Part shown: positions 46,390 to 58,817 of the stretch, in pieces
Layout of the letters: each line of letters starts with the position of its first letter
Position numbering within the stretch: position 1 is the stretch's first letter
Assembly (NCBI GenBank): GCA_020152595.1
Contig: JAIGNY010000088.1
Coordinates: 1,442,501-1,506,500, forward strand
DNA from: Chiridota heheva
Taxonomy: Eukaryota; Echinodermata; Holothuroidea; Apodida; Chiridotidae
Direction of reading: 5' to 3'
Length of the DNA stretch: 64,000 bases
The notes under the pieces: model-generated
Databases searched by the model: none
What the model was told of the DNA's origin: nothing
What the model saw: the letters and a program-made list of their open reading frames with translations, nothing else
Position numbers and translations under genes: made by a program

Positions 46390-47445
46390 GAGGGGCCTAA
46401 AGGGATAAAAATTCTTAATGATAGCGCTTTTTGCTAACGCCTTCAAGCGCTTGACCAAGACCACAACAATAAAGCATAATTAAAAAAGTTCAATTGATGA
46501 ATAAATGTGTTTTTAGAAGACGTCTGAAAAAATTAACAGATGGTGCATTGCAAATTGAAGATTGTTCCAAAAGAAGGTGCAGGGGAGATGAAGGCCCTTT
46601 CATCACCAAATTTTGTGTTCGGATGATGACTGGCAGCCAGAAGACATTTTGTTGAGGAGCGAAGCTGACATTGAGGACGGTATTGGGGAATTAAGTGCTT
46701 AATGTATCCAGGATCAAGAGAGTGTTGAGAATTGTAAGGAGGAACAGCTTGTATAATGATCGCTGTTTTACTGGAAGCCAATGAAGTGATTGAAGAACTG
46801 GTGATATGTGATCATATCGGGATGAACGGGTTATGAGCCGGGCAGCAGAGTTCTGAACAGTCTGTAATTTTTTAAGTGTAGTCAGGGAGGCCAAATAGAA
46901 GTGAGTAACAATAGCTAAGTTTGGGCATAATGCAGGAACATACCAACCTTGTAGTTAATTCATTCGTTAAAAATTTCCTTATTCGGCTGATGTTGCGTAG
47001 AGCATAAAAAGATGATTTACAACCAGCATTGACATGTTGTTTCATATCAAGATGCGAATCCAATATAATTCCCAAGGTTTTGACACATAGAGAAGGCGTG
47101 ATCTTAGTCTGTCCAATTTAAATAGAAATCTGTGGGCTTGTTGAGGAGATAGATTGGGAAGTAGCATGGAGAAATTCTGTCTTTAATCATAAATGAATAA
47201 ATTGTTTGATAAACAGTAGCCCATGATTAGACAGCAGCAATACAATTTTCAAGTTTTTTGACAGCATTAGAACATTGATCAGGGTGAAAAGATGTGAATA
47301 ACTGAATGTCGTCTGCATAAACTGCAGTCTGAAGATTTGCTGCAACAATTAAGTCATGCAATGGAGCCATGTACAGGGTGTAAAGCAATGGTCCCAGAAC
47401 TGAGCCTTGTGAAAGTCCTGTAATGAGTACAACTCTATATGACAA
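46390..47445 (-). pseudogene. LINE reverse transcriptase 3' part, CR1/L2-like
   Basis: The minus strand has the RT fragment GLSQGSVLGPLLYTLYMAPL from about 47418 and AVYADDIQLFTSF with the catalytic YADD near 47319-47308. Downstream, MGIILDSHLDMKQHVNAGCK and RLVCSCIMPKLSYCYSLL follow. Then come KLQTVQNSAARLITRSSRYD and SPVLQSLHWLPVKQR, the thumb and C-terminal signature of CR1/L2/Rex-type non-LTR elements. These lie in at least three frames, so the ORF is broken. The 3' end with AAGCGCTT words lies near 46400. The upstream part (endonuclease and most of RT) is absent, as expected from 5' truncation. Confidence 0.88.
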
Positions 47446-47549
47446 ATTATATCAAAAATGACAGATTAGGTTTAGCATCATTTCAATCGAATATTTCAGT
47501 CCGGAACATGTGCCAAATGGAATTGTATAGTCCATTCAGGCTATTATAG

Positions 47550-48015
47550 TTTTAAAACTTTAGCTTTTAAATGCAAGCTATAGCCCAAGCGAGATATATG
47601 CTACAAGTGTTATACTCCAATTTTGTTATACTGTGGGACAAATGCAAAACAGGATTTAAGCCAAATAAGCACATGTATTCTTTATACTTCGGAAATAATT
47701 GTTTGCTAATTCCGAGTCAAATGTTATTATATATGCTAAATTCAGTCAGATCGCCAAGCGAAAACCGATTTTTTTGGAGTCATTTCGGTTAGATTTGGAA
47801 GGCAAAATACGTTAAAACTACACACCAATACAAACTGTTATTTCATCCACGGATCGATCTATTTAAGGCAAACATGACAACACAGTAAAATGTTGAAGAA
47901 ATGCTTAGAATATGATAAACGCTGCAAAAATAACACTCGTATCTGAACAAATCTGGATTTTGCATTAGCCTTGCTAGCTTAAGCTCAAAATCCCTTAAAA
48001 AAATGTTGAGCTAAA
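47550..48015 (+). repeat. dispersed repeat, second copy at 60.19-60.53 kb
   Basis: AGCTTTTAAATGCAAGCTAT, CAAATGTTATTATATATGCT, AAATTCAGTCAGATCGCC, AAATACGTTAAAAC-like and AATCCCTTAAAAAAATGTTG plus AGCTAAAAA match 60190-60525 in order. Both copies end at TGTTGAGCTAAAAA. This copy is followed by the TA array, suggesting a 3'-end-anchored retroelement fragment. Confidence 0.75.
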
Positions 48016-48027
48016 AATGAAAATATA

Positions 48028-48244
<217 letters not shown>

Positions 48245-48345
48245 GCACATTGCCTCATTAAATAAACTACTGTATCATGATAATTCATGTTGAAAGTGAT
48301 GTGCAGTTTTGGTTATACATTTTCACCATTTCATACTTTGGTAGT

Positions 48346-49908
48346 TAAAGGATTAGTTCAAGAGTCAAGCAAGTCCATCATATATGAAAGAGGACTTCCA
48401 AAGAAACAAAACAGGAAAATAATATTTCCAAAATCTGATTCTGTTTAGGAGATATTCAAGTTTAAACACATCCCTCTTGCACACACCCCTTCCTCACACC
48501 CCCTCCCTCACACACCCTCCTCACACACTCATCCCTCTCCCTCCACAAACATGAAACCTTTACAAGATACACAAACTCAACTCATTAAAATTCAAACTTT
48601 TATTCTAGACTTGTATAATAATCAAATAAACAGGAAAATGAATTACAAATACCAATTCAATTTACTTACAAACAAGAGTTCCTTCAAGAACCACTCATCA
48701 AGCCTTCTAAGTGTAAAAATAGACCAACATTCAAGTGCTTTGAATTCAAGACCCACTCCAAATGGATGTCTCCCTGAAACCACAAATAACATTTACTGCT
48801 ACTGATGTCAAACCCATGCACAATGTATGTCTGTAATACTAATGCTTGGGGTCAGGCAGTACTTGGTAAGATGCCACATGCCATTACTCATGTCATTGTA
48901 GTTTGACAATGCATTCAACAATGATTCTAAAATGATCTCAAAAATGAATATTTCAAGGATATTTGAGAAGTGTTATCTCCTGAAATTATCTGATTGCATG
49001 TATCATAGTTATGGATTTAATGTATTGTTGTCTAATATAAATAGCAGTTTCCTGACAGCCAGGTGTGGAATTGGAATCTCATAAACTGTCAAATTCAAAT
49101 CTCTCTTAGGGATATTATCTGATAGTGGGTCAACATGGGAATTTATGGAGAGAGGCATCATCCATTGTCTGGCATTTTCAACAAATAACAATTTTCAAAA
49201 CGCCTAGGCCTGAATAACATATTTTAAAAACATAAAAGGGGTGATTGAATGAGTATAGAAAAAGCTTTAATGGATTACTGTAGGACTTTAAAAGAAACCA
49301 AACGGTGAAAAAAACTGTTTAAAAATCTTATACCATTAAGGAAATATTCAAGTTTAAAGCTCTGTTTTATCTTATAGAAATGACTGGTGTGGTAAGTCTA
49401 CTACGGAAGGTTGGCACCCTTATCCTCACATTCTTAACAATTGTAAATGTATTTTAAAGAAAATATATTCAACTTTTTTTTATATTTCAGTCATTTTCCC
49501 TCGAATTTTCTGCAGGTAGTAAAATATAATTACCCTTACAAGATTCTGTTTTATAACTTCCCTGACATATCCCTAGTTTTTAAGCCACAAAATCGAAAGA
49601 TATAATATGATAGAATACATAAAGAATTTGAGGAATCTGAGGTAGTGACATCACAACTAGCCTGATTTCAGTTGTTTCTACACAAATGAAACCAAACTTA
49701 AATATCTCCTTTATGGAATGTTTGTGGAGGGGGAGAGGGAGATGGGGAGAGGTGTGTGAGGGAGGAGTGTGTGCAAGAGGGATGTGTTTAAACTTGGATA
49801 TCTCCTTAACAGAAAAGATTTTTGAACGCTTTCTTCCCCATGTTGTTTCTTTTGAAGTCTTCTTTCATATAAGATTGACTAAGCTGACCCCTGAACCTAT
49901 TCTTTAAA
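48346..49908. mobile_element. 1.56-kb element, same termini as 44757-45463
   Basis: The left end AAAGGATTAGTTCAAGAGTC, AAGCAAGTCCATC, ATATGAAAGA is inverted at the right (TCTTTCATATAAGATTGACT, then TGAACCTATTCTTTAAA). Internal words AATATTCAAGTTTAAAGCTC, ACTGGTGTGGTAAGTCTACT and ATTCTTAACAATTGTAAA match the shorter relative reversed. It carries extra internal DNA, including Pro/Ser-rich C-rich sequence (48480-48545) and its G-rich inverse (49725-49790). No transposase is recognised. Confidence 0.75.
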
Positions 49909-49929
49909 TTTTAAACAAAATAGTCTTTA

Positions 49930-51075
49930 GACAAAAGCACCTGTAATTTTCAAGTTATGGCTGACCAAAGTTGGAAGAATTCTTAATGCATGCAAAAGTT
50001 GTGATATATGAGAGGACAGAAAATTGTCATGTTATTCTTTAAATTCCTGTCCTAACTTAAAGAGTCACTAAAAATCATCAGACTGCTAAATATTGAGAGT
50101 GCAATAAAGATTTGAAACTTCTTTGCCATATTCAACTGTTCCCATCCAATTAACATTGGAGGAGTATTAAAAATCAGTACTGTAAAGCTAACATTAGGAA
50201 ATTCTTGTTATTGTGATGTCACAAAATATCAATCAAATTTGCAAAATGTATGATATTAAGGCCATAAAATGCAAAATTATTGTAATATTGTCTGATTTTT
50301 AACTGATACTTATAAAACTTTTTGCTGTTTTCATGGTTTATAACAAACTTTGTTCTGTTTAAGCTCAAGTTGTTGCCATAGTACCTGTCTATAGGTCTTT
50401 AAGGAGTCCAAAGGGCATAATTAATCAAAACATGAAATATGACAGAAATGTTCCAATCAGGGAGTTGCTCCCTGCAGTGAGTGTCAAGTTAGTTGACATT
50501 TGACTTCTTGGTGTTAAGTTAAATTTTACTTGTGGTTGCACAGGGGGTGATTTTCCAGAATGGTTACCAAAGCCACAGAACAAAGGTTTTGCAATAGATT
50601 TATAAGCTCTCTACTTTATAAAATAATATGAAAATTTTCACTGAGAATTCTTATTCTGATGAAGTTGTTTCAGTTCCCAATAAACTAAACCCAAACTTTT
50701 TAACACAACACAAATGTGTAAACTTTCTTAAAGGCATATGGACAGATAGAGATTTGATACGCACCAGAAAAAGCTTTAAATTATCTTAAAAGCCCCTGTA
50801 GTTTGAAGCGTTCTTAATGTATGGAAAAGATATGATGCATGACAGAGAGAGAACAGCTCAAAATGTATAAAATCACTCTTTAAATTTGTCCTAAATTTGA
50901 GTCACTGAAAATCATCATTTGACTGAGGTTATGGTGATTATTCAATAACTCTTTACCATATTCAACTGCTCCCATTCAAATAACATTGGTGAAGGATTGA
51001 AACCAACAAGTTAACATGAGGAAATTAATAAGTTTTCTTGTTGTGATATCAAAATATTTAAAAAAATTGCACAAT
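49930..51075 (+). repeat. two tandem copies, period ~850 bp, of the 40.6-kb repeat
   Basis: GCACCTGTAATTTTCAAG, TTCTTAATGCATGCAAAAG, GAGTCACTAAAAATCATCA, GCCATATTCAACTGTTCCCA and AACATTGGAGGAGTATT (49937-50175) recur in order at 50790-51000 with substitutions. Confidence 0.8.
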
Positions 51076-51079
51076 TTAT

Positions 51080-52835
51080 TATGAACTTGGGGGAAGCCCT
51101 CCTTTTAGTCACTAGAAACGCTCAAAGGAGGGTTTTTAGTCCATGGAGGCAGCCATTACCCATCATGCAAGTTCCTTCATACACTTTGTACAGTGACAAA
51201 GTAAAATCATTTTGTGAATTTTGATGGCATTTGCTGAAGTGTGAGATGCATATGGAATAATGGGGAAACTGTTCACTAACTTTTATCCAGTACCTTTTTA
51301 TGTTCACCTTCAACAGTCCATTTTTGAGCAAAGAGCAAATATATGGGATGACCTATGTTTTACCCGTGTGGGTTTGTTGAGAATTAATCTGTGCTAACAT
51401 CCACGTTGTGTAATTTGGTAGCGTTCTTTCTTCTTTGATTGCGCGTGTCAGTGTTTGACCAATTATGAATTAAAAGTGATATTTTATGTGCTTTCTTACG
51501 TTTTAATTTGTTCTTCACATAATTTTTTTTTTTTTTTACTTTTTGGAGAAAGCGTTCATTTAAATCACTTTGATGCAGTGAAATATCAGTTTCTTTGTGA
51601 CTTTGGCATGGGATGTTCTGAACAGTTAACGTGTATCCTAACGAACTAACCAAATGCTTACAGTATCATTCGGATTCTTTGGAATGTTTGTGTGTAATAT
51701 TCATGTTATTCGACTTCACCCATTTTCTGTACTTGGCGAGTAACGTTCAGACGTTTAGGGTCCGGCAGTATCGTAACAATACAAAGTAATGAGAAGAAAA
51801 ATTACAATATTAGGCCTAAATTTTATCTCTCCTTGAATAAAACTGAAGCAATTAGTTATAAACTCAAATTACACTGTTTATTCCTTTTCGATCAGTTAGT
51901 CAGTAGGTGATCACACTCACAGTGTGACAAAATGCATACTTGAAATAGACCAAATTAGAGATAGCAAACAGCTGAGCTGTGTGCGATTCTTGTTTTAGCT
52001 GTTGACTAGTTGCTGAATTGGGCAATAGTTATACCCTAGAAGTAGGGCTCAACGTGAAAAATCTCCTTTGAGGGCTTCACCCGGACTGTTATAACAAAGT
52101 CTTAAAATTCAACATTGCTGTATAATGGTCAATTTCTAACTGATCATGAAACTTTTTTGCTATTTCACAGTTCATAGACCTTTTCAAATCGAAATCGGCA
52201 ATTTCTGGAAATCTAATTTAAATAATGTAACATGGCCGAAATTCATGTGAGTACAAAGGACGAATCAAATGCTGGAATACTGATCTTTGCACAATTCACT
52301 AGGTTATGGGGTAAAATGGGCTCTTACACACTAATCAACAGTATATGTATATACAAAAATGGTTATTTTACTAAACTATTTAGGGAGCTGAATTGTATCC
52401 TGATTTGATTATGAAATCCCAAACCAGACTGAAAATTTCATAACATTAAAAGAATTACGGTATGATACTTTAGAACTATAGAATACAGGTTCACTTCGAT
52501 GTACACCTGGCTGCCAGCAGCAAACAGTGGCGAATCTACGGGGGAGGGGGAAATTCCCCCACAAGATCGAATTGCCCCCCCTCCTCCCCACATGCCCCCC
52601 CGCCCCCAGACAATTTTGTAAAGTGACATATTTTGTCCAATTTATAGGATTTTGCCCGCCCTCCATGAGACAAATTTCACCTCGCTTCCCACCCCTCCCT
52701 TCCCCCTCCATATGACCAAAATCTTTTAATTATTAAGCTTAGGTACAATCCTTGTGACTGTGTGACACAAGCCAGGGATAGCTGCCACAATTTGTACTAA
52801 TCAACTGAACTTTTTCAACTTAATTGATTAAGCTA
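51080..52835. other. no gene recognised
   Basis: AT-rich sequence with a C-rich block at 52545-52705 (CCCCCCTCCTCCCC style). Proline- or glycine-rich frames there are composition artefacts. Confidence 0.5.
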
Positions 52836-52839
52836 TATT

Positions 52840-53900
52840 GAATTACACAAGAGTCCTCTAATTATAATACATCCTTCCATATTTAATAGACCTCGGAAGC
52901 TTGCGACAAGGGGGTACCATGATTTTCCAAAAGTGAACCTGGATTTTATTGTAATAGACCTATACTTCAGAATTACAATTTAATCTATTTAATTCTGTAC
53001 CTTTCGGGGATGGAGGAAATAGTGCCATAATGCACAAAATTTCAATACAGAATTGAACAAAGTGGCAGTCTCCATGTATCAGCTCCAAGCATAGATTTTG
53101 ACTAGACTCCTGACATCACCCTAGGGAGGTCTAGACTGCAACAATAAGCAATTCCAGAAGATATGTGTACATTAGGGGGTGGAGGGAGGTGGAATTGACA
53201 TACCTCCAGATACGTACCCCTCCCGAATCCCAAATCACAGCCCCAAATGAATACCAATCCCAATTACAGCTTCCCCATAATCCCAATCCGAAATTATAGC
53301 CCCCGAATCCCAAATGACAGCACCCCGAATCCTAATCACAGCACCCCCCCAGAATCCATTTCCCAAATGACAGTCCCTTTCCCTCGAATCCAAATCACAG
53401 CCTGCCCCGCCTGCCCAGAATCTCATTCACAAATCTTATCATGAACCCCCAACAATGCCAATTCAAACTCTTATCACAGCCCTATAAAAATGGCACTGCC
53501 CCCACCCTTTCCCCCACACACACACACTCAGTACACATATTTTCTGGAACTGCTTTATCTACATACATGTACCAAACAAAATGAAATACACAGAGCCCTC
53601 TATTTATATTACATCATTCCATATTTAAGGGACCTCGGAAGCTTGCAACAAGGGGGTATAGGTATTTTCCAAAAATGAATCTGCATTTTATTGTAATAGA
53701 TCTATACTCCAGATTACATTAAATCCATATGATCCTGCCCCTGTTCAAGATGGAGGAAATAGTGTCATAATGCACAAGATTTCAATACAGAATTGAACCA
53801 AGTGGCAGCCTCCAGGTGTCGGTTCCAAACATAAATTTTAACTTGACTCCCGACATGACGATAGGGAGGTCTAGCTAGGAAGTAACTACAGAACACCTCA
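52840..53900. repeat. two-copy tandem duplication, period ~770 bp
   Basis: CCATATTTAATAGACCTCGG, AAGCTTGCGACAAGGGGGTA, ATTTTATTGTAATAGACCTA, GGAGGAAATAGTGCCATAAT, CAGAATTGAACAAAGTGGCA and GACATCACCCTAGGGAGGTC recur from 53615 with few changes. The spacer between them is the CCCAAT-type minisatellite at 53200-53450. Confidence 0.92.
53200..53450. repeat. ~25-bp minisatellite, GAATCCCAAATSACAG type
   Basis: GAATCCCAAATCACAGCCCC, TCCCAATTACAG, CCCGAATCCCAAATGACAGC and similar units, about eight to nine copies. It has the same core as 54590-54910 and the inverse of 24630-24790. Confidence 0.85.
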
Positions 53901-54017
53901 CACTTTTTTAACTTTACCTTTTAAAAATGTGGTTCCTCAGTCATAGTCAAAATTTAAATTGCGTATCCATGTTTAAAACGCAAAGTCCAGGATCAGTATT
54001 GGACTGGGTACCACTAA

Positions 54018-54236
54018 GATTGGCTGCCAGATGTCCAGTCGCAGAGAGAGAAAAATAAGCCTACTTTAGAATGCCATGAGGCTGGATTCCAGATGCCCAG
54101 TTGCAGTGGAAAATAAACTTATTCAGAATGCCACTGAGACTGGATGCCGGATGCCCAGTAGCAGTGGAAAATATAAACATATTTCACAATGTCCCTTCTG
54201 CTGGATGACAGACGCCTGTCGCACTGGAAAATAGTG
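54018..54236. repeat. ~60-bp minisatellite, four copies
   Basis: GCTGGATTCCAGATGCCCAG, TTGCAGTGGAAAATAAAC and AGAATGCCACTGAG recur four times with substitutions. Confidence 0.85.
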
Positions 54237-54589
54237 GTAAGGGATAAGAGGTAGGATGCCCAGTCGCCGTGAGAAGGAGGCTGAAGCTTAATTAAAGAAC
54301 AATGCATATTCATATATGAGGTCAATGCAGCGTGACCTAGACATAGCAATCAGAGATTACAGAGATGAACAGGAAGTGTTCCCAAAGAAGTAGGATTAAG
54401 TTACCACTACGACTGGGCCTTAATGGATGCTTAGTGATACTTTTTCAAGTGTTGGATAAGCCCTAGTTGGACTACCTGAAACAATGAGCAATTCCATAAC
54501 AGATGTTTACAGGGGGACGCTGTGATTTAGGATATGGATTCCGGAGGTGTATGTATCTGGATGAATGTTACTGACCCCTCTCCCCCCAG

Positions 54590-54910
54590 GGAATTCCAAT
54601 CCCAAATCACAGCACCCCAGAATCCCAATTCATAGAACCCCCCCAAATTCCCAGCACCTCCAGAATCCCAACCCCAACACCCCGGAATCACAATCACAGC
54701 ATGCCTCACCCCAACTCTCAATCAAAGCACACCCCCAACCCCCACCTGGAATCCCATCCCAAATGACAGCCCCCCTTTCCTGGAATCCCAATCACAAATG
54801 ACAACCTCTCCCTTCCCCTCCCCTGAATCCCAATCCAAAATGACAGCCCTCTCCACCCTGCCCCAAAATCCAAATCACAGCCTGCCATCTCTGGCCCCCT
54901 CCCGATCCCA
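54590..54910. repeat. ~25-bp minisatellite, second array
   Basis: CCAATCCCAAATCACAGCAC, CCCCAGAATCCCAATTCATA and CCTGGAATCCCAATCACAAA units, ten or more degenerate copies. Same family as 53200-53450. Confidence 0.85.
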
Positions 54911-54959
54911 AGTGCTATCATGGCCCACAAGTCCTAATCAAAAATGGTACTGAAGAGTA

Positions 54960-55470
54960 AAATGGCGAGTTGGGTAAACTTGTTTTCACCGACAACTCAA
55001 TTGTGCACGCATTGAGATGTCAGACTGAATACACAAATTGCCAACATGTTGAGTGTTTTATGCTGTCTGACTGCAGTGAATCTGTGGAAGAGCCACAAGG
55101 CAACAAGTCTCAAAGACTTATTTACTTCAGGCTCAATCTTGGCAAGAAACAGTATACGGCCTACACTTACACTGTATTGTTATTTTACATGCTAGGCATC
55201 ATTCATACACCAGACTAAAGTTTGACCTGTGCAGGGTACAAGTTCCCCGTCCGCTAAATTTCCTGGTTTTCTCCAAATCTGCGCATAAAATTTTGCCATT
55301 TGCGAGACATACCCCATGCAAAATAGTACCTCTCTTTATCTGCAACAATGGACAACCTTGTCTACTTGGCAGTACTGCACTTCACGTTACGAGCTTGTCA
55401 ATCACAACCCATATATTCCTTATTCAGATTTCCTTATGATACTGGATTCGAATGCAGACTGCACTGCAGT
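54960..55470. other. no gene recognised
   Basis: An 82-codon plus-strand frame (54970-55218) shows ordinary composition with several Cys residues, but no domain, signal or splice support that I can recognise. Confidence 0.4.
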
Positions 55471-55474
55471 AATG

Positions 55475-55530
55475 TACGTAACGTAACTGCAGTATACGTA
55501 ACGTAAGTGCAGTATACGTAACGTAATTGC
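55475..55530. repeat. 20-bp tandem repeat, ~3 copies
   Basis: TACGTAACGTAACTGCAGTA, then the same with AAGTGC, then with AATTGC. It is palindrome-rich (TACGTA). Confidence 0.9.
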
Positions 55531-55539
55531 TACAAATTT

Positions 55540-56560
55540 ACATACAATCCAGTTACAACTTCTGTTATCAGTCATCCAACAACCATTCACCAATTGCGTA
55601 ATGGCTACTGGTCGGCATTTACATATGAAGTATTAGTTCTCGAAGGATGCCACCATCTCTGCTGGAACTTTCATTTGTTCAATGCAACAAATTAAGATGT
55701 CACAACATGATGGGTGATGAGGCTTGATGTCTAGTTTGTCCATCAGAAACCTAACAGGCAAAATTTAAGTAAATTTATTGTTATTTTTTTAAATTTCTGC
55801 ACACAATTTTCCATGATTTTTGATTAAAAAAATCACTACCCACCTCCTGAATGTTGTTATTTCTTAAGTTTTGGAGCAATTTTTCACCTCTGTTGTTGTT
55901 ACCAATCGATTCGCAGATGGTGTAGTCTTGAAAAAACCCGGTTGTTTGCGTGTTACACAAAATCCGCAGAACAGTCATTTTAATTGTCGATTGACCTGAA
56001 ATTGGTGTAGAGTTGACAATCAGTTGTTTGTTAATACTGATTTGTCATTTCTAAAAACTTTTCGTAGCAATCGACAGTCAGTCCATTTAACAGATTCAAC
56101 AGAGTTATTTTGGATGAAACTTTACAGATCAATCTTTGATTTGTAGTGCAACAGTGCCCACATAACTATTTCTCGAATTCTCGATTTCATGTTGTGAGGT
56201 TGTGGTGCAGTGGAGTAGGATTAAAATTTAAAGGGAAAAGGGTCCCATGTTGTTGGAAAGAGAGACATGTTGGGGCAAGATACCAATGGTGGGGACCAAG
56301 CTGTCCCATGTAGGGGGAAATTATTTGAAGCAATTTGGATCCTGGAAGAGGGCCATATTATTATTTTATTTTAAGGGAGGGGGGAAATGGCATTTCCCCT
56401 GGTTCCCCCTCCGAATATAAATAAGCCAGAACCCCCAACCCACCCCAACCCCTGTATTTCCTTGGAAACAGTTAAAATTGTATTTCTCTGAAGGATTTTT
56501 CTGTATTTGGACAAATTTATAGACATTTCATATGCGATATTAACTGTCACTGAAGGATTC
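55540..56560. other. no gene recognised
   Basis: AT-rich with a G/C-rich low-complexity stretch at 56360-56450. GTCCCATGT and GGGGCAA words near 56245-56320 resemble 58150-58240 inside the piggyBac element. Confidence 0.5.
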
Positions 56561-57055
56561 CAAGTTTGGCAACGTCAACATGATTACTGATGCTTTGAAC
56601 CATTTTTGAGTACCTTTTCACCGAGAATTCTTATAGGAATCAACAAAAGTAAATTTCTACAAAACTTTTAGTATACCCTGAACAAATATAAGTATTTTCA
56701 AAGCTTCTAATGGCTAAAATTGGCTCATAAACTGAAAATTTCAAGCCTGTACATAATAAATGAAGTAAATTAGCTAATTTGCATATCATTTGCATAACAT
56801 TTTAATTGAAATTTGGGTGTAAACATTTCCTTTTTATATTATATTAGTTTTGTGCATCATAGAAAGAAACAATGCATGTTTATAGGAAAGTATAGTGCCA
56901 AATCCTATCAGATAGATCATTGGCAAAATCAGAGGTCAATTTTTAGGCCAAAAAAGGTCAACAAAATTAAAATTGAGGTATTAATTTTTTTCTTGCTCCA
57001 AAAAAATCAAGAGTTCTATCAAATGAAAGGTCCTTCTTTAACCCTCACTCTCCCA

Positions 57056-57078
57056 GCGTCACGGTGACCGTGACGCTA
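57056..57078. promoter_or_regulatory. 23-bp dyad inside the piggyBac left end
   Basis: AGCGTCACGGT and ACCGTGACGCT are perfect inverse halves around a single G at 57067, directly inside the terminal repeat. The position suggests a transposase- or host-factor-binding palindrome; function is inferred. No equivalent was seen at the right end. Confidence 0.6.
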
Positions 57079-57647
57079 ACGATCCCTTTTCCAAAAAAAC
57101 ATTTGAGTACTTTTCCAAAATCCTATAGAGCTGCAAATAAGTTCATTAAAACCAGATTGAATAGATCTGTCATAGTATGGTTATTTTGTTGGGGGGTTAG
57201 ATTAAAAAAAATTGAGTAAAATCGTTACAAAAAAGTGCATTTTTTAAAAAAAGGTGCAAAAAAAAAAAGAAAAGAAGATTACGACGAATGTCATAATTTT
57301 GTCATTTTTTTTTTCTTCAGGTAAAGTATAAAGATAGTTTGAATTGTTGGTTGCTACACGATTTTAACTTGTACTTGGTCAATGTTTGTGTTTTTTTGAA
57401 GAAAATATGCCAAAATTTGTGATTTTGGGCCATTTTTGACTTTTTTTTATCAAAAAAATCATAAAAACCGGCCCAAATATTGTATTGGAATTTTTAAAAT
57501 CGCTACGGATAGAGGAGAAATAGATCGTTCAGACGAACTATTACAGTAACAGATGCACCCCCTCTACCTGCCTAAAAGGTCTCTGATGATGACGTCAATT
57601 TGCGTCTTTTTTTTTTTTCATTTTCTTCGCACATTCAATACAACAAA

Positions 57648-57830
57648 ATGGCGATTTACAACGTCGAACGTGCATACCGACTCCCATGTTTTCTTCAGAA
57701 TAATGATGATTCAGAGGGGTTGGAAGGTACTTATGATGAAGAAGATGTACCAGAACTCGACCAGATTGAGGAAGAGGAGAATATAGAGCCTGCTGAGATG
57801 GATAGCGATCTGTTCCAAATTACGGAGTTG
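57648..57830 (+). CDS. acidic N-terminal exon in piggyBac-type element (partial)
   Basis: The ATG sits in caaaATGg context. The 61 codons read MAIYNVERAYRLPCFLQNND, then an acidic run (DEEDVPELDQIEEEENIEP) and DLFQITEL, ending exactly at a strong donor GTGAGT (57831-57836) in phase 0. An acidic N-terminus is typical of piggyBac-like transposases, and this exon lies just inside the left end of element B on the expected strand. I do not recognise the family from the residues alone; the assignment comes from the element's ends. No catalytic DDD region follows in the element. Confidence 0.5.
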
Positions 57831-58484
57831 GTGAGTTGTTTTCTTCAAAAAATAGCGAAAGTACTACATTGTAAATGTGTAGTAATAAAATAAGGCTTAT
57901 AAAATTCTAATGATAAATTAGCGGGATTTTTTTGCTTGTTACGATAGACAAGTAAAAGGGACACTAAAATTACATATAAAAAAAAGGATTTAGGTCCTTT
58001 CTATAATAGCCCGGATGAAACAAATGAAAGCTGAACCCCAATAATAACATTTCTGAAATATATGTATTTCCCAATGGCAAAATTGTAAATTGAGGCCTAC
58101 TGAAATATGTGTATTCCCAATTTCACAAAATCCAAGTTCCACTATTTCAGGGGCCGAAATCACAATTTCATGGGGGAAAGTGGAGTAGGGGTCCCATGTT
58201 AGGGCAAAATACACATGTTGGGGGTGCCCCAGGCCCATTTAGAGGAAAATGCTTGTATATAGGCCTAGTACCGGATCATTATTTTGATGCCCCATTTTTT
58301 GGGACCATGATCCTTTTCCCCTCCCCCTGGCTATGCCACTGTTGCGGTGATGACTAGATCGATAAAACAAACATTTTGGACCCCTGTATGTACCCCCGGG
58401 CTTCCTGGCTGTAAAAGTCTGTCCCCACGGTTACCACAAAATTGTGGGGCAGGTTAGAAACCACAACAACATGTTATGCGATAA

Positions 58485-58817
58485 CATGTTATGCGTATGC
58501 TTGAAGAGGACGAGCCGCCAGCTACTTCCCAACCCAAGAGGAAGAGGGACAGACCGTTGAAGATGAGCCCAGGCCCCTCTTCCAGGCCTTCCGCTGCAAT
58601 CTCACCACCATCACCATTCAAAGAAAATCCGACTGCAGTGGAAAAAGCTGCCTTCAAAACCAGGGAGGAAGAGCGGAACGCTCGGCTGCAGGAGATACAA
58701 CAGTCGAAGGTCATCCCTGCAGCCAATAAAGACTATCATCTGTGGGAAGTACTGGTGGAGAGTGATTGGGATCGACACGAGGTCTTCGGTAACTGGTTAT
58801 GGGAAGACCAAACTAAA
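58485..58817 (+). CDS. second exon-like ORF in piggyBac-type element (partial)
   Basis: The frame opens after the stop at 58482-58484 and reads EEDEPPATSQPKRKRDRPLK, a Ser/Pro-rich linker, then AAFKTREEERNARLQEIQQS and NKDYHLWEVLVESDWDRHEV. It ends exactly at a strong donor GTAAGT (58818-58823), again in phase 0 and compatible with the preceding exon. PKRKRDR is a plausible nuclear localisation signal. The acceptor is uncertain; the AG before 58509 would keep phase 0 but lacks a pyrimidine tract. A following exon is not seen in the element, which suggests that the catalytic part was lost. It could instead be host sequence captured by the element. Confidence 0.45.

Noticed and set aside
52409-52715. 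Gly- and Pro-rich ORFs
   Set aside because: They follow a C-rich low-complexity block, with equally open frames on both strands.
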